Positions 45,370 to 55,957 of a stretch of DNA of 64,000 nucleotides are shown here, in pieces. The DNA comes from Adenophora triphylla var. japonica (lineage: Eukaryota; Streptophyta; Magnoliopsida; Asterales; Campanulaceae), in contig JAFEMH010000931.1 of the NCBI GenBank assembly GCA_022495995.1, forward strand, positions 62,001 through 126,000. Reading direction: 5' to 3'. The position numbers and the translations under genes are program-made. Position 1 is the first letter of the stretch. Every line of letters starts with the position of its first letter. The notes beneath the pieces are model-generated. The model had not been told where the DNA came from. It ran no database searches and saw only the letters and a program-made list of their open reading frames with translations.

Positions 45370-46293
45370 CGGAAGAATTCCTCGTCCTTGAGTACCCTTA
45401 TTTCGACGATTTTTGTTATTGTGCCTACGACCATTATTTCGATTCGAGTTTGGAAAGAAGAAGAAACCACCTTGATTGCTGGGATTGGAAGGCCTAAATC
45501 CTCCAGATTGGTTTGAAGTGGGTGCGGCGAGAGAAGGACTGGGGTCACAGGTTTAGTGGGTTGGGTAGAGGCTGCTAAGGCTGTTATGGTGGCTTGGGTA
45601 TGGTTGGAAAATTTCTTTTGGAGTGCTTCCTCTTGAAGCAAAAGGTCCTTAAGGTCATCGATGGTTGTGGTTCCTTTGGAGTTTTGGGTTGTGATGAATT
45701 CTTTATATGTATAGCCTAACCCACCAAGAATACGGGAACGAAGGGTTTGATTGGATATGGCTTCTCCGACTCGAGAAAGAGAGTGAGCAATGGTCTTAGC
45801 TTTAAGGATGTAATCTTGGATTGACATACCTGGACTGAGAGAGAGAGAGATCATGAAGCTCTTCTTGGAGCTTTTGAATGTGGATGGTGGAGGCAACTCC
45901 AAACTCTTTGGCTAAGAGGTCCCAGGCTTCGGGGGCGGTGGAACAGGGGTTCACATGTGGTTGTACCTCCGATGTTACCGTGGCTTTAATCCAGCCGAGT
46001 ACGAAGCGAGATGTGTGGACGAAAGCTTCGTGATCTGGATTTTTGGTTTTTCCATCGGATAGGGTTTTGGGAGGTGGGCAATTATCGGTGAGAACATGGG
46101 TTAGGCAGTGGATCTCTAGCATGGAAAGAAAGAGCGAGCTCCAGTTTTGATAGTTTTCATTCGTCAATCTACAATGACCCATGTAGGATTGGACGTTGAA
46201 CATGGTTGGGAGGCCGTATTTATTCTGAGGATTACTAGTTTGCCCGGGATCGATAGTCAGGGTGGTTTTCGTGGCGTCTTGATCATCACCCAT
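45370..46293 (-). pseudogene. Copia B: gag
   Basis: Starts at ATG 46293 (MGDDQDATKTTLTIDPGQ) with copia gag features LTNENYQNWSSLFLSMLEI and GWIKATVTSEVQPHV, then shifts frame near 45850 into the frame with GMSIQDYILKAKTIAHSL and GLGYTYKEFITTQ. A further frame change near 45350 leads into the zinc knuckle. Frameshifts make it non-functional. Confidence 0.88.
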
Positions 46294-46305
46294 GGCTATT
46301 GTGAA

Positions 46306-46317
46306 GCTCTGATACCA
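46306..46317 (-). other. Primer binding site of copia B
   Basis: Minus strand TGGTATCAGAGC, directly abutting the 5' LTR. Confidence 0.92.
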
Positions 46318-46664
46318 TAAACGATTAATCACCTGCAAGGAAGAAATAGTGAAGAAGAAAGGAAATAAGACTCACGCAGAAGGAGAGAGAGAGTATACGG
46401 CAAAGAAGAAAAGAAAGGAGAAGAAGACCCAACTTGGTGGTCTCTTGTGTATTCACATGATTAAATAGAATAATTACAAAAGAGTTAACTCAGGAAAGAG
46501 GATAAATACTAACTATGCTAATATTCTATCACTATATCATTGCCTATTTACTAGAGATAATTGACAGCAAATAGAGAGAAGAATATACACAAAAGATACA
46601 ACTCGTCTAGTCATCTTTCGTACTATTTTCGAATGATTGCTGAGCTCCATGATTTACGCTTTTA
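46318..46664 (-). repeat. 5' LTR of copia element B
   Basis: 347 bp, ~97% identical by eye to the left LTR, with a 4-bp insertion (GGAAA vs G) near 46360. Confidence 0.88.
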
Positions 46665-46689
46665 GGGTAGGCAGGGGTAGAGGAGTTAA

Positions 46690-47035
46690 AAAAATATAGT
46701 ATGAGTAAAAAAATTTTTTTTTTTTTCGGGGGGTAGGGGTTGGGTGGGCAGACGGGGAGCGAAATGAGTAAAAAAAAATTTTTTTTTTTGGGGGGAGGGA
46801 GGAGGGTGGGTGGGTGGGGTGGGGTAGGCAGTGGGAAGGGGAGTTAAAAATAAATGGGGGGGGGGAATATAATATGAGTAAATTTTTTTTTTTTTTTTTT
46901 TTGGGGTGGGGTGGGGTGGGGGTAGGGGTAGGCAGGGGAGCGAAAAAAAATGAGTAATTTTTTTTTGGGGGGTGGGGTGGGGTGGGTAGGCAGGGGGAAG
47001 GTGAGTTAAAAATAAATGGGGGGGGGGTGTCGGGG
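46690..47035. repeat. G-rich/AT minisatellite in H1
   Basis: Units with GGGGTGGGGTGGGG, GTAGGCAGGGG and ATGAGTAAATTTTTTT; related to the larger array at 48290-49440. Several runs meet the four-G-tract pattern for G-quadruplexes. Confidence 0.85.
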
Positions 47036-47470
47036 GTGGATGAGGGAGTGCTAGGAGTTTTTCGAAAAACGACTTCTTTAGGTGAAATTCAGAAGTTGTT
47101 TTTCTTAGGAAACAAGCCTATTTTCTATTGATCGGAAAATGTTTTTCGTTGACTTCATTTTTCGTGGTTTTATCAAACACCGAAAAATGGGAAAAATATT
47201 TTCCTCATTTTTCGGTGTTTGATAAACCACGAAAAACGTTTTCCGAAAAACGTTTTCCGAAAAACGTTTTCCGAATATTTTCCGTGGAACAAACGGAGCC
47301 TTTGATTCAAATGAAGACGTAGAAGCAAATTTTTGATCTTTAAATTGTTATCATTATTATGGAAGTAACAAATAACAATCAATATAATGTGATTGTTACA
47401 TTGTGGATCTAAGGAATAATACAAAGATTTAGATTTAAAGTGAAAGTTTTAAAAAACGTTAAAATAATAC

Positions 47471-47825
47471 TCCCTCTATCCCACTTCAAAAATTCTACTT
47501 TCCGTTTTGATCCATTTTAGACTAAAAGTCCCATACTAAGAGCCCCATTTTATAAATGATAAATTTTGAACAGTATTTCAGATATTTATATTCTTATAAT
47601 GTAAATATATTTACAAAAAAATTATTCATTGTACCCTTATAATGTTAACATATTTACAAAAAAATCAATCAAAAAGAGGTTTTATCATAAATGTTTTAAT
47701 TTTTACATTCTCTCTCCTCTAATCTTCTACCCACTTACAATTCTTTATTTATTTTTTAAAAAAAAATCTTAAAAAGCGTGAAATACTACCATAAAACCCT
47801 TGAATGAAGTGGGACGAAGAGAATA
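47471..47825. mobile_element. Stowaway-like MITE
   Basis: Ends CTCCCTCTATCCCACTTCAA and TTGAATGAAGTGGGACGAAG are inverted repeats; ~355 bp, no ORF. Confidence 0.7.
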
Positions 47826-47924
47826 TTATAATAATGTCATAAATAATGCAAAATCATTTAATCATTAGTAGCACTTAACATAGTAAGGATATGTTCCAAT
47901 AAAAGCTTTTTCATAACTTGTGAA

Positions 47925-47976
47925 AAACCCTGACCCTTTCTTATTTCTTATGAATCATAAGGAAGGGTCAGGGTTT
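47925..47976. repeat. Short hairpin
   Basis: AAACCCTGACCCTTTCTT pairs with AAGGAAGGGTCAGGGTTT with one mismatch around a ~16-bp loop. Function unknown. Confidence 0.6.
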
Positions 47977-48034
47977 AAAACCCACAAATCCCGTATGAGC
48001 TAGTTGTTTCTGTAACTTGTTTTAAATATACTAA

Positions 48035-48699
48035 GGCTCCGTTTGTTTCATCGTAAAACATTTTTCGGAAAATGTTTTCTGGAAAATAACCTGTTTTACG
48101 GTGTTTGGTTAGCCCCCGGAAAATATTTTCCGGAAAATAACTCGTTTTCCGCTGTTTGGTTGCCTAAGTAAAACGTTTTCCGGAAAATATTTTACGCCCT
48201 TCCTAAGTAAAACGACCTACTGACCTTGTCCTAAGTAAAACATTTTCCGAAAAATGGAGGTCTTAATGTACAACTCATATTACGCCCGGTACAACCACCC
48301 CCCACCCCCCCCACCCAAAATTTTTTTTTTTTTTTTTAATTTTTTTGTAATCGCCCCCCCCACCCCTGCCTACCCCACCCCCCACCCAAAATTTTTTTTT
48401 TTTTTTTTTAATTTTTTGTAATCGCCCCCACCCCTCGCCTACCCCACTCCCCCACCCACCCCCCCAAAAAAAAATATATTTTTTTTTTTTTTGTAATCGC
48501 CCTTACCCCCGCCTACCCCACCCCCCCACCTCCCAAATTTTTTTTTTTTTTTTGTAATCGCCCTACCACCCCCGCCTACCCCACCCCCCACCTCCCCAAA
48601 TTTTTTTTTTTTTTTTTTTTTTGTAATCGCCCCCAACCCCGCCTACCCCCACCCACCCCCCTCCAAATTTTTTTTTTTTTTTTTTTTTTTTATGTCCCC

Positions 48700-48731
<32 letters not shown>

Positions 48732-49614
48732 GTAATCGCCCTACCCCCTTTTTCCCAAAAATTTTTTTTTTATGTCCTTCCCACCTCTTGCTGCCCCACT
48801 TCACTCTCACCCAGCCATCTTCACTTACCCCCCCACTTTTTTTTTTTTTTTGTAATGCCCCTCACCACCTTCACCTTCCCCCACCCCCCAATTTTTTAAT
48901 TTTATTTTAATTTTTTTTGTAATCGCCCTTACTGCTCGCCACCCACCCCCTTCCCACCCCCCAAAAATTTTTTTTTTTGGGGGTGAAGTGTGCGAGTGGG
49001 GTAGAGCGATTACAAAAAAAAAATTCTTTTTTGGGGGGTGGGTGGGTGGGGAGTGGTGAGGTAGCAGGTAGGGCGATTAAAAAAAAAAAAAAATTTTTTT
49101 GGGGGGTGGGGGTGGGGGGTAGGCGAGGGGTAGGGTGCGATTACATAAAAAAAAAAAATTTTTTTGGGGGGTGGGGTGGGGTAAGCGAGGGGTAGAAAAA
49201 AAAAAAAAATTTTTTTGGGGGGTGGGGGTGGGGGGGTAGGCAGGGGGTCAGGGGGCGATTACAAAAAAAAAAAAAAAAAAATTTTTTTGGGGGGTGGGGG
49301 TGGGTGGGGTAGGCGAGGGGTAGGGGCGATTACAAAAAAAAAAAAAAAAAAAAAAATTTTTTTGTGGGGGTGGGTGGGGGGTAGGGGGCGACATAAAAAA
49401 AAAAAAAAAAAAAATTTTTTTTGGGGGGGTGGGGTAGGTCACCTTGTGAAATATGAGTCGTTTTACCAAACACCCGAAAACATTTTACACCCTTTCTCCG
49501 TAAAATATTTTACGCTCTACCTCCGTAAAACATTTTACAGGAAAACATTTTACAGGAAAACATTTTCCAGAAAACGTTTTCCAGAAAACATTTTACGTCG
49601 GAACAAACGGAGCC
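48035..49614. mobile_element. Tourist/Harbinger-like element H2 filled by an inverted minisatellite
   Basis: GGCTCCGTTTGTTTCATCG at the left and CGGAACAAACGGAGCC at the right, TSD TAA (48032-48034, 49615-49617). Subterminal GTTTTCCGGAAAA words on both sides. The interior is a C/T-rich array (48290-48965) of about eight ~60-70-bp units, each with GTAATCGCCC, CCGCCTACCCCACCCCCC and a T-run, followed by about six units of the reverse complement (48975-49440). Frames of Lys/Gly or Phe/Pro repeats here are not genes. Confidence 0.85.
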
Positions 49615-49617
49615 TAA

Positions 49618-50097
49618 GCATTATCACAAAAAACGCTTCTAGTGTCAATTTTGTAATAGATTAAAACATTTATTAATAAAAAATCATATTGTTTATAAAA
49701 AAGCATATTTATGATGCATATAATGTTTGGTGTCATTTTGTACTAGGTGAATATTAGAAATAAAGGACCAAAACTATGTTTTCCATTTTCTAATTGATAT
49801 ATGAAACTATTTTCCACATAAAATAAATAAAAATAATTTCTATTTTTAAACATGGATCAATAGTACTATGTCTTCCTTTTTATAATTTGCAAGAGTAACT
49901 ACTTTCCAAAAATGCTTTTTAGAGCTCCAAAAAAAGCAATATAATTAAAAAGTTTCCATAAAAGTTCAATATTCTTGCAGCTCGTACTATGTTTCCAAAA
50001 TCCTTAAAATCCCACCACCACACCATTTTAATTAAGAGATAAGATATTCTTTTAACATAGTTTTGATTATCTACAATTCTTAATCCATGTTTCATAA

Positions 50098-50098
<1 letters not shown>
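49618..50098. other. No supported feature
   Basis: AT-rich intergenic sequence; nothing recognised. Confidence 0.4.

Positions 50099-50170
<72 letters not shown>
50099..50170. repeat. (TA)n(TG)n microsatellite
   Basis: About 24 TA and 12 TG repeats. It abuts the SINE below as its 3' tail on the minus strand. Confidence 0.93.
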
Positions 50171-50171
<1 letters not shown>

Positions 50172-50257
50172 TTTACTCCAGGAGATAAGTAGACGGATTG
50201 AACCCTAATACTCGAGGATGTTACCTGAGTTTACCAATGAGCCACTTTTTCGAAGAC
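50171..50257 (-). mobile_element. tRNA-derived SINE with microsatellite tail
   Basis: On the minus strand A box TGGCTCATTGG (50234-50244) fits TRGYNNANNGG exactly and B box GGTTCAATCC (50195-50204) fits GGTTCRANNC. They are 30 bp apart. The 3' side runs into (CA)n(TA)n instead of poly(A). Confidence 0.65.
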
Positions 50258-50699
50258 TTTATTCGAGGTTTAAATGGAGAAAAATTTGTAAATGTAACCA
50301 ATGAACAAAGGGCAAAGAGTCCAACAACAAAATTGAGAATTTTTGAAAAGGTGAGGTGGCAAGATATAAGTGGTTGCTGTAAAAAACTGTAAACGAAACA
50401 GTAAGATTACTGTGTGGCTAATCTTGGAACATTCCCTTTTAAACCAACATCATTAATCCACCCAAAGAGATACTCCCAACTCATCGGAGAATATTCTTTT
50501 GTTAAAAAAACTCATTGGAGAATAAAAATACTTTCTTTATCAGTTGCCTTTTTTTTTTTTTTTATAATGTGTGAGGAATAGGTTAATACTTAATTAATTA
50601 TGATATTATTTAGATTTTTTTAGATAGAATTGCAAAAATTATTTAAATTCACTGCCACAAGTAATTTCATCCTATTTTTTTAAGGATACTTTTATTTAA
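50258..50699. other. Intergenic region upstream of the SnRK1 beta gene
   Basis: AT-rich; probably promoter-containing but no confident TATA box. No other gene seen. Confidence 0.4.
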
Positions 50700-51129
50700 T
50701 TTAGAGATAGAGAGAGAGAGAGGGCAGTTGTTAGAGAGAGAAAGAAAAGACAAAAAAGGCTTTCCATCAATCAATACAAAGCTGCTAAAAATCATGTTAC
50801 CTTGCCCATTGAGTTAATTTGGTGCTATGTATTAATTACTTTTAGTTAAGTTTGGTGATAAAGTAATTTGTTCATCAGTTTATATATTCCACTCAACAAT
50901 TTATTTTTTGAAGCTGAGTTCAAAGAATTTGTTTTGATTTATTCAAAAGATGGGTATGTAAACCCCAAATCCCCAAAGGGTTTTTTTCAGAATTGGGTCT
51001 GCTCTTTATTTCTTGCAGTCATCACTCAATTTTTATTTGCAGATATAGTTTCTTTATTTATGTAGTGGATTTGTTTGTAAAGATTTTGAGGAACTTTTAA
51101 TTATTTTTTTTTAAATGAATTTTGCAGTA
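50700..51129 (+). promoter_or_regulatory. 5' UTR region of the SnRK1 beta gene with probable UTR intron
   Basis: A GA-rich stretch (AGAGATAGAGAGAGAGAGAG from ~50704), typical of plant 5' UTRs, leads to a possible donor GTATGT at 50954 and acceptor TTTTGCAG ending at 51127. Splicing would leave two bases before ATG 51130. It would also join ATGG (50950-50953) to TAATGGGT, making an in-frame upstream ATG two codons before the myristoylation start. Confidence 0.5.
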
Positions 51130-54100
51130 ATGGGTAATGCTAGTGGGAGGAAAGAAATTGCTGGCTCTTCTGGAGCCAAGAATGATTTTAGCGATGAAAT
51201 GTTCATGGAGGAAGGTGGTGCTCAGGTCAGCAGCTACGCGCCCTTTTCAGGGTCCATGGTTCATGCCCCTCCATATAACCCTAGGGCTTATCAGTCCCCT
51301 TTTTTGTTCACTCAGGTATGTTCTTAATTCTGAATCCTCTGTGTGTGTGTGTGTATGTGTGAATAGTTGCATGAAGATTCTGCAGATTTAATTTTCTTGC
51401 CATGACTGTTGTGGATTCTGAATAACAAAAATATAAATAAATAAATTTATGCAGTTAACACCAAGTAAATTGGCCAAAGACCAAGTTGAGTTAAGTTACA
51501 ACAGCTGTGGTTATTGGGTAATTTACTGATTGAGTTTTCTCTCTGTAAAAATCAGATCTTTTGTTGTTTGTCACATACCCATTGGGATTTTGTTCATCAT
51601 TCATAAATTGAAAAGAAAATCATGTAAATTGGTGATTCCTCTTGTTAAGTTTGTAGTACTATGGAGTTCATTGAAGGGGGACTGTAGTTATAATTTTTCC
51701 TAATATATGATGCCTAAATTATGTTTCCTTTTGAATTAGCGACTAAGTTTTGGAGGATTTGTACCAGGAGGAATCAACACTTGATGTTTGTTTATACCAA
51801 TGAATGTTGCTTCTCGAGTTCTCGGACACATGAATATCTGTACTAATGTTATTTCTGCATCCAGGTTCCCATTGTTCCCGTAGGCAGGCCTGATGAGATT
51901 GCTCAAATCCAAAGAGATGAATTGAGGGAAACAACAATGAATAATAATGCTAGGGTTTCCGAGACGGGGATACCGACAGTAATCTCATGGATTCACGATG
52001 GCTTTCAAGTTTCCTTAAAGGGATCGTGGGATAACTGGATGCAAGAGTAAGGGCCATGACTTGTTCAAGATTGTTATTTCACATTAATGACCAAGTTTTA
52101 TGCATTCCTGTGACGTGCTCTTTGTGTTTTATTTATCATCAGAGAGCCCTTAGAGAGATCAGGCAGAGAATTTTCTGTAGTGAAGGTTCTAGAATCTGGA
52201 CTTTACCATTACAACTTTATTGTTGATGGAACGTGGAGGTATGCTCCAGAACAGCCTCACGAGTATCATGTAACGGGGACTGTATTCAATGTTTTGGATT
52301 TGCAGGTATGTTATGTTTTGATGAAGCAAGTTTTCTGGCCCTTGTGTTCCTATCTCTTGTCTGCTGTTCTAAGTTTCTAATTTTAATTTCCATACACAAA
52401 TGTATTTATTACGTGCTCATTGTTTCTAATCCTATATACTGAACAAATAATAAGCACGTAAAGATTTGCATGATGAAGGATGGCTTTCTGTTGAATGTGG
52501 CACCTTAAACTCATTCTTGCTATCCTACCATAACTTACTTTCCAGCTTATTTTTCACCCTGTTTCTTGCCACTTTAGAATCTGAACTTGTATTCGCTAAG
52601 TACTTCCGTGTTACTTACGCTAAATAAGAATACAAGAAACTTGGTGACATTACGTTAAGAATTTATCAGCTATTAAAGATGGAAATCAGGAATAAAAATC
52701 TGCTTAATTTGGTGGAAATAGGTGAAGTTGTCTGTATTTCAAAAGATTAGACTTGGGTCATGAGGAAATAGTCGCTAAGAGCTGTTCTTAAGGGTTGCAA
52801 ATTTGTTTCTTGGTCAAGCTAGGAAGATAAGTTGATTATGACTTGACTTAAACTCTGGTACTTGTTTGCAAAGGGCGTTTGCTTTTCAATTTGCTTCTTC
52901 ACCTACCGCATTTGTCTTCTTAAATGCATTTATTATACGCCAACCATGGTGTTCATTCAATATGTTGGACACATTTATTTATAATCTAAGTTACAGAAGA
53001 GGCTCAAGAGGATCATTCCCGTTTCAATTTTAGCTGACAAGAACCTCTACCTCTAGCTTAATGTAGTATAGTTCTTGAAGACCACAATTTCCCTAACTAA
53101 TTGATGCTGGAAAATTTAGGCCTCATATTTATGTATTAATGTAATATGGGTATAAGTAGTTTCTGGTTATATTGCAGAAACCATCTCACAGGTGTCAGTG
53201 CTGAAGTGAACTATATAACATGTGAAAACCCATCCCACAGATGCTAAAATCTTGACCCTTGCATTGGATCTGAATACTGTTTGCATATTATCATAGTCCC
53301 TCTCCGTCCCTAAATGAATATCGATTTTTTTTTCAAATTTGCTCTTGATCAAGAGCAAATATGAAACTTTTTTCGACATTCATTTAGGGACGGAGGGAGT
53401 AATATAGTAGATTCTTCGCCTCATTTTGTGTACACTTTGATTACTGGAATCTAGCGTCAGTTGGTAGATTAAGGGTGCATCTGGTAATATTAAGCACTGA
53501 ATGCTTATGCTTAATGCTGGTAATGGTGTTGAATGATTTGGAGACAGTGTACAAACTGAGGCACAAAATCTATTATATTACTCCTCCGTCCCAGAATAAA
53601 TGTCGCAATTGACTTGTCAACATTTTTAAGAAATGTGTTTTACTAGTTCGTACACCACTTGTACAATGTTAAAATGCACCAAGTCACTTTCCTTGTTTGG
53701 AAACGGGACATTTATTTTGGGACGAATCAAAATGGAAAGTGTGACATTTATTATAGAACAGAGGGAGTAAGTTTTGGCGTTTCATCCGTACCTGCATGTC
53801 TAAAACTCCTTAATACCTCGGTGAAATCTGTTTTCCATACTTGGAAAGAAAATTAATACAGAACTTGTACTATTTATGTAACTGCAGAAGTTTTCCTAAA
53901 ATGAATTCTATAATCAGTAGGAAGTGTGCATGAGTTATTGTGCTTCGAGTGAAATTTTCTAGTTAGCGAATGTGAAATATATATGTTAATGCTCTAAAGC
54001 TTTCTTCTATAATCCTATTGTAGTTAGTTGACCATTAACTCATTTTGCATTTTGTTTTTTGAACAAATTGCGTGAGATGTGAACTGACTAATGCATATTG

Positions 54101-54442
54101 TAGGGGCATGTTCTGGAAATTGTTTCCTCAGATCCTGAATCTGAATATCCTTCTTCCCCAATATCAAGCTATGACAACTCTCCTTTCACTTTAGAGGATC
54201 ACGACATGAAGCATTTGCCAGAATTACCCCCTCTACTACGTCAGATGCCTCTGGATCAGCCATCGACTTCCAACGATGCCCCTGAAGCTGTCCAGAAACC
54301 ACTACCCGCTGTTCTAAACCATTTATTTGTCCATAAAGACAGAAGTGCTCAATCCACTGTGGCACTTAGTTCAACACAGCGGTTTCGTGAGAAATATGTG
54401 ACCCTAGTACTTTACAAATCATTGAAGGCAGAAACAAAGTAG
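51130..54442 (+). CDS. KINB1/KINB2-like: SnRK1 (SNF1-related kinase) regulatory beta subunit
   Basis: Four coding exons: 51130-51315, 51865-52046, 52143-52305, 54104-54442, all with GT-AG junctions and phase kept; 289 aa. Beta subunits scaffold the SnRK1/AMPK-type energy-sensing kinase, holding the catalytic alpha and the gamma-type subunit. The N-terminus MGNASG fits an N-myristoylation site (Gly2). Residues ~100-177 form the AMPK glycogen-binding (CBM48-like) domain with SWDNW and GTWRYAPEQPHEYHV. Residues ~213-285 are the ASC domain (LPELPPLL, LNHLFVHKD, RFREKYVTLVLYKSL) that binds the partners. Length matches plant beta1/beta2 proteins. It cannot be the short beta3 type, which lacks the CBM. 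Intron 3 (1.8 kb) holds two MITEs. The next gene is convergent, 440 bp downstream. Beta1 versus beta2 is not resolved. Confidence 0.93.
53296..53400. mobile_element. Stowaway-like MITE in intron 3 of the SnRK1 beta gene
   Basis: CCCTCTCCGTCCCTAAATGA and TCATTTAGGGACGGAGGGAG are inverted ends. The centre is GCTCTTGATCAAGAGC, so nearly the whole 105 bp is a hairpin. TA flanks fit a Stowaway target. Confidence 0.85.
53581..53768. mobile_element. Second Stowaway-like MITE in intron 3 of the SnRK1 beta gene
   Basis: Ends CTCCTCCGTCCCAGAATAAA and ATTTATTATAGAACAGAGGG (degraded) ~188 bp apart. An internal copy ACATTTATTTTGGGACG suggests a partial duplication. Confidence 0.7.
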
Positions 54443-54884
54443 ATTCTTGGTTACCAAATTTGTTTTGGGGAGATCCATTATCGAGGTAAACTTGTCTTGC
54501 CAGTTGCCTTGATAGTAGAGAAGAAGATATATATGTATTTTTTTTATTTTTTTTTTGAGAAGGTAGGATTTTTTTTGGTTGCGATATAAACATCCCCATT
54601 GGATTTTATTCATTTTGGATATGATGATTTATTGGCTTCTCCATTCAGAAAATGCAAGATATTAAACTGCTGTCATACATTCACAATGTAGTTGCATTAC
54701 AAAATGGCTGTTTTTTTTTTTTTTTTTGATAAATTTAAGGTACAAGAAGAGCAAGAGTATCGAATATGATATATGTAGGAATGATTACGTTACATAGAGG
54801 AACTCATTGATGTGATTAACAAAGTTGTTAATCTAATCAAGATCAGCTGCTTAGATCAGGTTTGTTTCCGCTGCTGCCATAGTC
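54443..54884. other. Shared 3' flank of two convergent genes
   Basis: Between stop codons 54442 (plus) and 54885 (minus). T-runs at ~54539-54556 and 54711-54728; probably both 3' UTRs, no clear polyadenylation signal assigned. Confidence 0.5.
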
Positions 54885-55073
54885 TTATCGAATAGGCATC
54901 TTAATCCAACCATTTGCGAAAGCAATGGCTAGGATTATAAATGGGGTTGACATACCAAATATGATGATATAAGGAAGTGGTGTCTTCATAGGATTCTCCC
55001 CTTCCCTTTCCCCTGCTGACTGCCAATATCTGCAGTAAGCATTTGTCATAACAGTTACAACATTCATAACACT

Positions 55074-55104
<31 letters not shown>

Positions 55105-55463
55105 AATGCTGAAGAATAACTTGTAATTTATTGTCCCAAAATGAATGATCGAAAGTTTTTCAAATTTGTTCTTGATCGAGAGCTAGTTCCAAAAATATTT
55201 GGTCATTCATTTTGGAATGGAGGAGGGAGTAGCTTTTTTTAGTGAAAAAATAAGGTAGACATAATTTCTAAAAGGGGAGTCTTTGGACAATGGAGGCTTA
55301 CTGTTCTGGTTCTTGTTCCTTAGTGATGAACTTTTTCTTATCACCAGGTTTGAGTTCTTCCTGTCCTCCTCCTCCTAGAACATCACCAAAACAACCCCAA
55401 CTATATCAGTCTCAATTATGCCAAAAACCAGGAAGAAAAGATGTATGCATAAAGGAAAATGTG

Positions 55464-55526
<63 letters not shown>

Positions 55527-55681
55527 ACCAAACCTAGTTTTGCAGAAATCTTGAAATGATTTGACTTTGACCATGGAGAGCAGAGGATGGTGTGAGATGA
55601 AGATGGTGGTGAGAGCAGAAGCTTTGTGGTGGTGGTATTGGTAAGAAAGGAGGAGGAGGAGATGGTCAATTTGGCAGCCAT
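54885..55681 (-). CDS. Small chloroplast-targeted single-helix membrane protein
   Basis: Three exons on the minus strand: 55681-55534, 55374-55302 and 55029-54885, all GT-AG with phase kept, giving 121 aa. The first ~49 residues (MAAKLTISSSSFLTNTTTTK...) are Ser/Thr-rich with almost no acidic residue, as in plastid transit peptides. A short charged segment follows (GGGGQEELKPGDKKKFITKE), then YWQSAGEREGENPMKTP and one C-terminal hydrophobic helix (LPYIIIFGMSTPFIILAIAF) ending NGWIKMPIR. This suggests a thylakoid or envelope membrane anchor. I do not recognise a named family and assign no function. Intron 2 carries a MITE and a (TG)n repeat; intron 1 begins with a (TC)n/(AC)n tract. No single exon frame shows the whole protein, so it is easily missed. 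Confidence 0.75.
55074..55102. repeat. (GT)n microsatellite in intron 2 of the plastid protein gene
   Basis: About 14 GT repeats, ~45 bp upstream of exon 3. Confidence 0.9.
55131..55230. mobile_element. Stowaway-like MITE in intron 2 of the plastid protein gene
   Basis: GTCCCAAAATGAATGA and TCATTCATTTTGGAATGG are inverted ends; 100 bp, close relative of the MITE at 53296. Confidence 0.75.
55463..55522. repeat. (GT)n(GA)n microsatellite in intron 1
   Basis: About 8 GT and 21 GA repeats starting ~12 bp from the exon 1 donor. On the coding strand it is a polypyrimidine (TC)n tract. Confidence 0.93.
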
Positions 55682-55723
55682 TTTTGCTCCAGAAAAAAAA
55701 GAAAGAGAAACTCTTGTGTCCTC

Positions 55724-55733
55724 TGTTTATAAA
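55724..55733 (-). promoter_or_regulatory. TATA box of the plastid protein gene
   Basis: Minus strand CTTTATAAAC, 43 bp upstream of the start codon at 55681, followed by a short pyrimidine-rich leader. A 5' UTR of only ~15-20 nt is implied. Confidence 0.6.
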
Positions 55734-55944
55734 GGAGTGCTTCACAATCACACATTTATCTGTTGGATTTGGATATGGTTACTGTGGCACTGCTATTCCT
55801 TTCTGACAAACCCTTCGCAGATTTGGAAATGCTTCTGATCACGATACAATCGTATCAATTAATCTTTATCACACAACTATGTCCGCTTCACAACCGCTTG
55901 TTGATTCAATCTTTCTTTCTCAATTTACATTTCAAGTTCTATCA

Positions 55945-55957
55945 TGGTATCAGAGCC
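55945..55957 (+). other. Primer binding site of copia C
   Basis: TGGTATCAGAGCC, exact initiator-Met-tRNA complement, abutting the 43-bp repeat. Confidence 0.95.

Larger units (their letters stand above)
41428..46664 (-). mobile_element. Ty1/copia LTR retrotransposon (element B), inactive
   Basis: 5.2 kb with ~345-bp LTRs (41428-41770 and 46318-46664), a Met-tRNA primer site abutting the right LTR and a purine tract GAGGGGGG (minus strand) abutting the left LTR. Gag-PR-INT-RT-RH order. Nested in H1. The target duplication is not clear (TATCC/TACCC-like flanks). The start TG is TA in the 5' LTR. Gag begins only 24 bp after the primer site, so there is almost no leader, and no palindrome cluster. 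Confidence 0.92.
41258..47300. mobile_element. Tourist/Harbinger-like element H1, split by a copia insertion
   Basis: Terminal inverted repeats GGCTCCGTTTGTTTTACGG (41258) and its partner ending AACAAACGGAGCC (47300), with 3-bp duplication TTT on both sides. Subterminal regions are full of GTTTTCCGAAAAA-type words. The right half holds a G-rich/A-T-rich minisatellite (46690-47030). Same ends as the element at 48035-49614 (TSD TAA). No transposase: non-autonomous. Confidence 0.8.

Noticed and set aside
48439..49664. Lys/Gly- and Phe/Pro-rich ORFs
   Set aside because: Produced by homopolymer runs of the minisatellite in element H2.
54206..54442. Stand-alone 78-aa gene
   Set aside because: It is the ASC-domain part of exon 4 of the SnRK1 beta gene.
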